Assembly (NCBI GenBank): GCA_027489135.1
Contig: JAIYAI010000645.1
Location: 1-9,447, forward strand
Source: Acetobacteraceae bacterium
GTDB lineage: Bacteria > Pseudomonadota > Alphaproteobacteria > Acetobacterales > Acetobacteraceae
Length of the DNA: 9,447 nucleotides
Direction: 5' to 3'
Position 1 is the first letter of the stretch, and each line of letters starts with the position of its first letter. Below are positions 6,090-9,447 of the stretch, one piece after another. The translations under genes and the position numbers were made by a program. The notes under the pieces are model-generated. The model saw only the letters and a list, made by a program, of their open reading frames with translations. It had not been told where the DNA came from and ran no database searches.

Positions 6090-7160
6090 ATGGCCAGTGA
6101 CACGAATGACCAGCGAAGCACCGACAAGCCCATGCTGCGCGCCCTGGGCGGCGAGGCGGTATGGCCACCCCCTATGTGGCTGATGCGCCAGGCCGGCCGC
6201 TACCTGCCCGAGTACCGGGAGGTGCGCGCCCAGGCCGGCGACTTCATCAGCCTCTGCACCACCCCCGATCTCGCGGCCGAGGTGACGCTGCAGCCGATCC
6301 GGCGCTACGGCATGGATGGGGCGATCCTCTTCTCCGACATCCTGATGGTGCCCTGGGCCATGGGCCAGTCGCTGCGCTTCGCGGAAGGCGAAGGCCCGGT
6401 ACTGGCGCCCATCCGCGACGCGGCAGGGCTGGCGGCGCTCAGGCCGGAACTGACGGTCGAGAAGGCGGCACCGATCCTCGAGACGGTGCGGCTGGTGCGG
6501 GCGGCGCTGGATGCGCATGCGCAGAAGGTCACGCTGATCGGCTTCGCCGGCAGCCCCTTCACCGTCGCCTGCTACATGGTCGATGGCCGCGGCACGGGCG
6601 GCGCCTTCCACACCACGCGCCACCTCGCCTATGCCGATCCCGGGCTGTTCGGGAAGCTGATCCGCACGCTGATCGACTCCACGGCGGAATACCTGCTGGC
6701 GCAGGCGGAGGCCGGGGCCGAGGCGCTGATGCTGTTCGACAGCTGGGCCGGGGCGCTCTCGCCATCCCAGTTCCGCCGCTGGGTGATCGAGCCGACGGCA
6801 GAGCTGGTGCGGATCCTGCGCAAGCGACTGCCCGTGGGCTACCCGCTGATCGGCTTCCCGCGGCTCGCCGGCCCGATGCTGGCGGAATACGCGCAGCGGA
6901 CGAACCTGCAGGCGCTGGGCATCGACACCACCATGGACCCACGCTGGGCGGCGCAGGCGGTGGCGGCGGACCAGGCGCTGCAGGGCAACCTCGATCCGAT
7001 CTCGCTGCTCGCGGGTGGCATGGCGCTGGAGGTGGAGGCGCGCTCCATCCTCGGGGCGATGCGCGGCCGGCCCTACGTGTTCAACCTCGGCCACGGCATC
7101 GAGAAGGAGACGCCGCCGGAGCACGTCTCCCAACTCGTGCGGCTGGTGCGGGCGGGCTGA
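6090..7160 (+). CDS. hemE: Uroporphyrinogen decarboxylase
   Basis: This 356-residue protein is HemE, the cytoplasmic homodimeric, cofactor-free enzyme that removes four acetate carboxyls from uroporphyrinogen III to give coproporphyrinogen III in heme biosynthesis. Signatures: PPMWLMRQAGRYLPEYR (residues 27-43), the substrate-binding arginine loop; FSDIL (81-85) with catalytic Asp83; GFAGSPFT (151-158), followed by Tyr162; and FNLGHGI (331-337), with the conserved His near the C-terminus. Length is normal for the family. The ATG at 6090 agrees with family N-termini; the upstream GAAAGAG is a modest ribosome site. The gene is divergent from the PSRP gene across the candidate origin and convergent with the RTX gene 13 bases downstream, so it appears monocistronic here. 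In related genomes hemH, hemJ or rho may follow; here they do not. Confidence 0.97.
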   Translation: MASDTNDQRSTDKPMLRALGGEAVWPPPMWLMRQAGRYLPEYREVRAQAGDFISLCTTPDLAAEVTLQPIRRYGMDGAILFSDILMVPWAMGQSLRFAEGEGPVLAPIRDAAGLAALRPELTVEKAAPILETVRLVRAALDAHAQKVTLIGFAGSPFTVACYMVDGRGTGGAFHTTRHLAYADPGLFGKLIRTLIDSTAEYLLAQAEAGAEALMLFDSWAGALSPSQFRRWVIEPTAELVRILRKRLPVGYPLIGFPRLAGPMLAEYAQRTNLQALGIDTTMDPRWAAQAVAADQALQGNLDPISLLAGGMALEVEARSILGAMRGRPYVFNLGHGIEKETPPEHVSQLVRLVRAG

Positions 7161-7167
7161 GGCCCGC
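7152..7167. terminator. Hairpin at the hemE / RTX convergent junction
   Basis: GCGGGC and GCCCGC form a perfect 6-bp stem around the tetraloop TGAG, overlapping the hemE stop codon. There is no T tract on either strand. It could act as a bidirectional weak terminator between the convergent genes; function is inferred. Confidence 0.35.
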
Positions 7168-7173
7168 GCCGCA

Positions 7174-9447
7174 TCAGGCAACCAGCAGGATATCGGTGGC
7201 GGCAACGGCCGTGCCGGGGTCGAAGGTGACGAGCAGCTTCGCCGCTTTCGTTCCGGTACCGTCGACGTCCCAGGACAGCGTGCCCGCCGCCTGGTCGTAG
7301 AGGAACTGGCCGAGCGCCGCCGTAGGCGCCGCGCCGAGGACGAAGCGGCCCGTGGCGTCGAGGTCCATCCCGGCCAGCAGCCCGCCACCGAAGCCAGCCG
7401 GCGCCAGGGACAACATGTCCTGACCGCTGACGAAGCCGGTGATGACGTCGCTGCCTTCCCCGATGGCCAGCCAACGGAAGACGTCGGGGCTGCCGCCGCC
7501 TGCCATGCTGTCCCGCCCGGCTCCGCCGATGAGGAGATCGAAGCCGGTCCCGCCCGAGAGGCTGTCGTTCCCGAGGCCGCCGATGAGCGTATCCTGCGCC
7601 CCGGCACCCGTGATGGTATCGGCGCCACCCGCGCCGTCGAGCAGGTTGTCGCCGGCATTGCCGCTGATCTCGTTGTTCCCGGCGTTGCCGGTGCCGTCGA
7701 GCGGATCGGCGCCGAGCAGGAGAAGGACTTCCACCTCCGCCGGCAGGATATAGGTGATGGTGCTGCGGACCGTATCCCTGCCCTCCCCGGCCAGCTCGAC
7801 GACGAGGTCTGCGGCATCGCCGACCAGATAGATATCGTTCTTCGCGCCGCCCTGGAGCGTATCCGCGCCGGCGCCGCCGTTCAGCGTATCGTTGCCGCCG
7901 AGGCCCAGCAGCAGGTTCGCCCCGTCATTGCCGGTGAGGGCGTTGCGCTGCTTGTTGCCGGTGCCGTCGATGTCCGCCGTACCGACGAGGACGAGATTCT
8001 CGAGGTTGCCCGACAGGGTCAGGCCGAAATCGGCGATGATGGTGTCGGTGCCGGCGCCCTTCGCCTCCTCGACGAAGTCCAGCACGTCGATGACATAGGT
8101 GTCGTCGCCCGTGCCGCCCTCCAGAAGGTCCGTGCCGTCCCCCGCCACCAGCGAATCATTGCCCGCGCTGCCGACGAGGTAGTCGTTCCCCTCCGCGCCG
8201 GTCAGGCTGTCGGCCTCGTCGAGGCCCTCGATCGTGTCGTTGCCCGCGAGTCCGTCGATGGTATCGGCTGCGGGGGTCCCGGTGAGCCAGTCCGCGGCCA
8301 GGGTCGGCACCGGGTCGAAGATCAGGCCCCCGTCTATCTCGCCGTCGAGGAAGCGGAAGACCTCGGCCCCGAAGACGCTGTCGGTGCCGAGCGGCGAGCC
8401 GTCGCGCAGGTCGGTGACCAGGATCGTGACGGCATCGAGATCCAGCGTGATCTGGAAGGCCGCGCGCACCGCACCGAAGACCGCGACGTCGAAGTCGGCG
8501 CCGCCCTCTTCCTCTCCGAGGTCGAGCGCATCGTTGCCCTCGCCGCCCGCGGCGGTGTCGCTGCCGGCGCCGCCGGCGAGGAAATCGGCACCGGTGCCGC
8601 CCTCGAGGCTGTCGTCGCCCGAGGCTGCGTAGAGGGTGTCATCGCCTGAATCGCCAAAGAGGCTGTCCGAAGCGAGGTCCTCGAGGCCGCTGAGCAGCGC
8701 GATCTGCTCGTTGTCGCCGAGCCTGTCGTTGCCGGCACCGCCGATGAGGATATCCTCGCCGAGGCCGCCTTCCATGCTGTCGTCTCCCTCGCCGCCGTCG
8801 AGGGTATCGAGGCTGCCATAGGCCGAGATGTAGTCGTTGCCGGCGCGGCCGAGGATGCGGTTGATGCTGTCGGTGCCGCCCAGGCTGTCGTTGCCGGAGC
8901 CGCCGAGGATGCCTTCCGGCAGGTCGATCCAGTCGTCGCCGCCGCGTAGGCCGCGGCCGACGCCGCTGCTGCGGATGTCGACCAGTACGCCCGCCGCGAT
9001 GTCGCGGAAGTCGACATAGTCGAAGCCGCCGCCGAAGGTCAGCAGATCGATGCCCTCGCCGCCCTCGATCACGTTGTCGCCGCTGCCGCCGCGGAGCGTA
9101 TCGTTGCCGTCGCCACCGCGGAAGGTGAGGTTATCGAAGTTGGCGGTGAAGACGTCGCCGCCGGTGCCCCCGATGGCGCCTTCCATGTTGCGGACGATCA
9201 GGATGCCGGTGCCGTCGACCGAGAAGCTGTTGGCGGCGAAGTCGAAGACGCCGGAGAGTCCCCCGACCGCGATGGTGTCGAAGCCGCCGATACCGCCGTC
9301 GATCTCCTGGTCGCCGCCACGGGCGACCATGGTGTCGTCGCCGATCCCGCCGTAGAGGAAATCCGCGCCGCCCAGGCCGTCGAGGCTGTCGTTGTTATCG
9401 CCGCCGAGAAACTTGTTGCTGACTCCGGGACGGCCGAGCAGCGTGTC
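7174..9447 (-). CDS. RTX (hemolysin-type calcium-binding repeat) secreted protein, C-terminal part
   Basis: The frame is open to the right edge, giving the C-terminal 757 residues of a larger protein whose start lies outside. It is filled with Gly/Asp-rich nonapeptides of the GGxGxDxLx type, such as GGAGNDRLG, GGAGADTLQ and GGLGNDSLS, which bind calcium as parallel beta-rolls. Two longer modules with Y(V/L)(I/V)...GTGN and LTGN/ISGN ends lie at about 7902-8097 and 7634-7830, 267 bases apart. A different module (VAVFGAVRAAFQITLDLD...TDLRDG) lies near 8340-8500. The last 75 residues (QFLYDQAAGTLSWDVDGTG, ending TDILLVA) match the C-terminus of type I secreted RTX proteins, so export by an ABC/MFP/TolC system is expected; those genes are not in view. 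No catalytic domain is visible, so it could be an adhesin, an S-layer-like protein or an enzyme. Confidence 0.92.
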   Translation of the reverse strand, partial: DTLLGRPGVSNKFLGGDNNDSLDGLGGADFLYGGIGDDTMVARGGDQEIDGGIGGFDTIAVGGLSGVFDFAANSFSVDGTGILIVRNMEGAIGGTGGDVFTANFDNLTFRGGDGNDTLRGGSGDNVIEGGEGIDLLTFGGGFDYVDFRDIAAGVLVDIRSSGVGRGLRGGDDWIDLPEGILGGSGNDSLGGTDSINRILGRAGNDYISAYGSLDTLDGGEGDDSMEGGLGEDILIGGAGNDRLGDNEQIALLSGLEDLASDSLFGDSGDDTLYAASGDDSLEGGTGADFLAGGAGSDTAAGGEGNDALDLGEEEGGADFDVAVFGAVRAAFQITLDLDAVTILVTDLRDGSPLGTDSVFGAEVFRFLDGEIDGGLIFDPVPTLAADWLTGTPAADTIDGLAGNDTIEGLDEADSLTGAEGNDYLVGSAGNDSLVAGDGTDLLEGGTGDDTYVIDVLDFVEEAKGAGTDTIIADFGLTLSGNLENLVLVGTADIDGTGNKQRNALTGNDGANLLLGLGGNDTLNGGAGADTLQGGAKNDIYLVGDAADLVVELAGEGRDTVRSTITYILPAEVEVLLLLGADPLDGTGNAGNNEISGNAGDNLLDGAGGADTITGAGAQDTLIGGLGNDSLSGGTGFDLLIGGAGRDSMAGGGSPDVFRWLAIGEGSDVITGFVSGQDMLSLAPAGFGGGLLAGMDLDATGRFVLGAAPTAALGQFLYDQAAGTLSWDVDGTGTKAAKLLVTFDPGTAVAATDILLVA

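Noticed and set aside
6057..7817. Minus-strand open frame of 586 codons across hemE.
   Set aside because: It is the antisense of hemE and of the RTX 3' part. hemE has all family motifs, and this frame has low-complexity Arg/Ala composition typical of GC-rich shadow frames.
7015..8649. Plus-strand open frame of 544 codons overlapping hemE and the RTX gene.
   Set aside because: It is the reverse of the RTX repeats, which lack stops in that frame because of GC-rich periodic codons. The minus-strand frame has clear RTX motifs and a secretion C-terminus.

Overview
The window comes from a GC-rich (roughly 70 percent) bacterial chromosome. Codon use, the gene families and the gene order hemE / PEP-synthase-PPDK regulator / maf point to an alphaproteobacterium. 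Rhodospirillales or Acetobacteraceae (Roseomonas-like) is my best guess, but that is inference and no rRNA is present to settle it.

Layout. Bases 1-3570 carry a same-strand (+) run: the 3' part of lutB, a small secreted protein made of eleven 11-residue repeats, lutC, an Smr-domain protein, an XRE-type regulator and an EthD-family protein. The last three genes are joined by ATGA overlaps. LutB and LutC belong to the LutABC iron-sulfur L-lactate oxidation system, so this looks like a lactate-utilisation operon with extra genes attached. The repeat-protein gene sits between lutB and lutC and is separated from lutC by a gap rich in hairpins. Bases 3571-5705 carry a minus-strand run: the regulator of PEP synthase or pyruvate phosphate dikinase, then a Maf nucleotide pyrophosphatase (ATGA overlap), then an unassigned protein with a probable papain-like Cys-His-Asn/Asp triad. 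This run ends exactly where the EthD gene ends.

Bases 5706-6089 form the only large gene-free stretch, between the divergent regulator gene and hemE (uroporphyrinogen decarboxylase, 6090-7160). In Caulobacter and Rickettsia the chromosomal replication origin lies in exactly this neighbourhood. The stretch holds several imperfect DnaA boxes, an IHF-like site, GAATCA iterons, four GANTC (CcrM-type) sites within 150 bp, a CtrA-like TTAA-N7-TTCA site and an AT-rich dyad just before hemE. I propose it as a candidate oriC, and this is the most interesting part of the window.

Bases 7174-9447 hold the C-terminal 757 residues of a large secreted RTX (hemolysin-type calcium-binding) protein on the minus strand, convergent with hemE. 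Its N-terminus lies beyond the right edge. No tRNA, rRNA, CRISPR array, insertion sequence or phage gene was seen.
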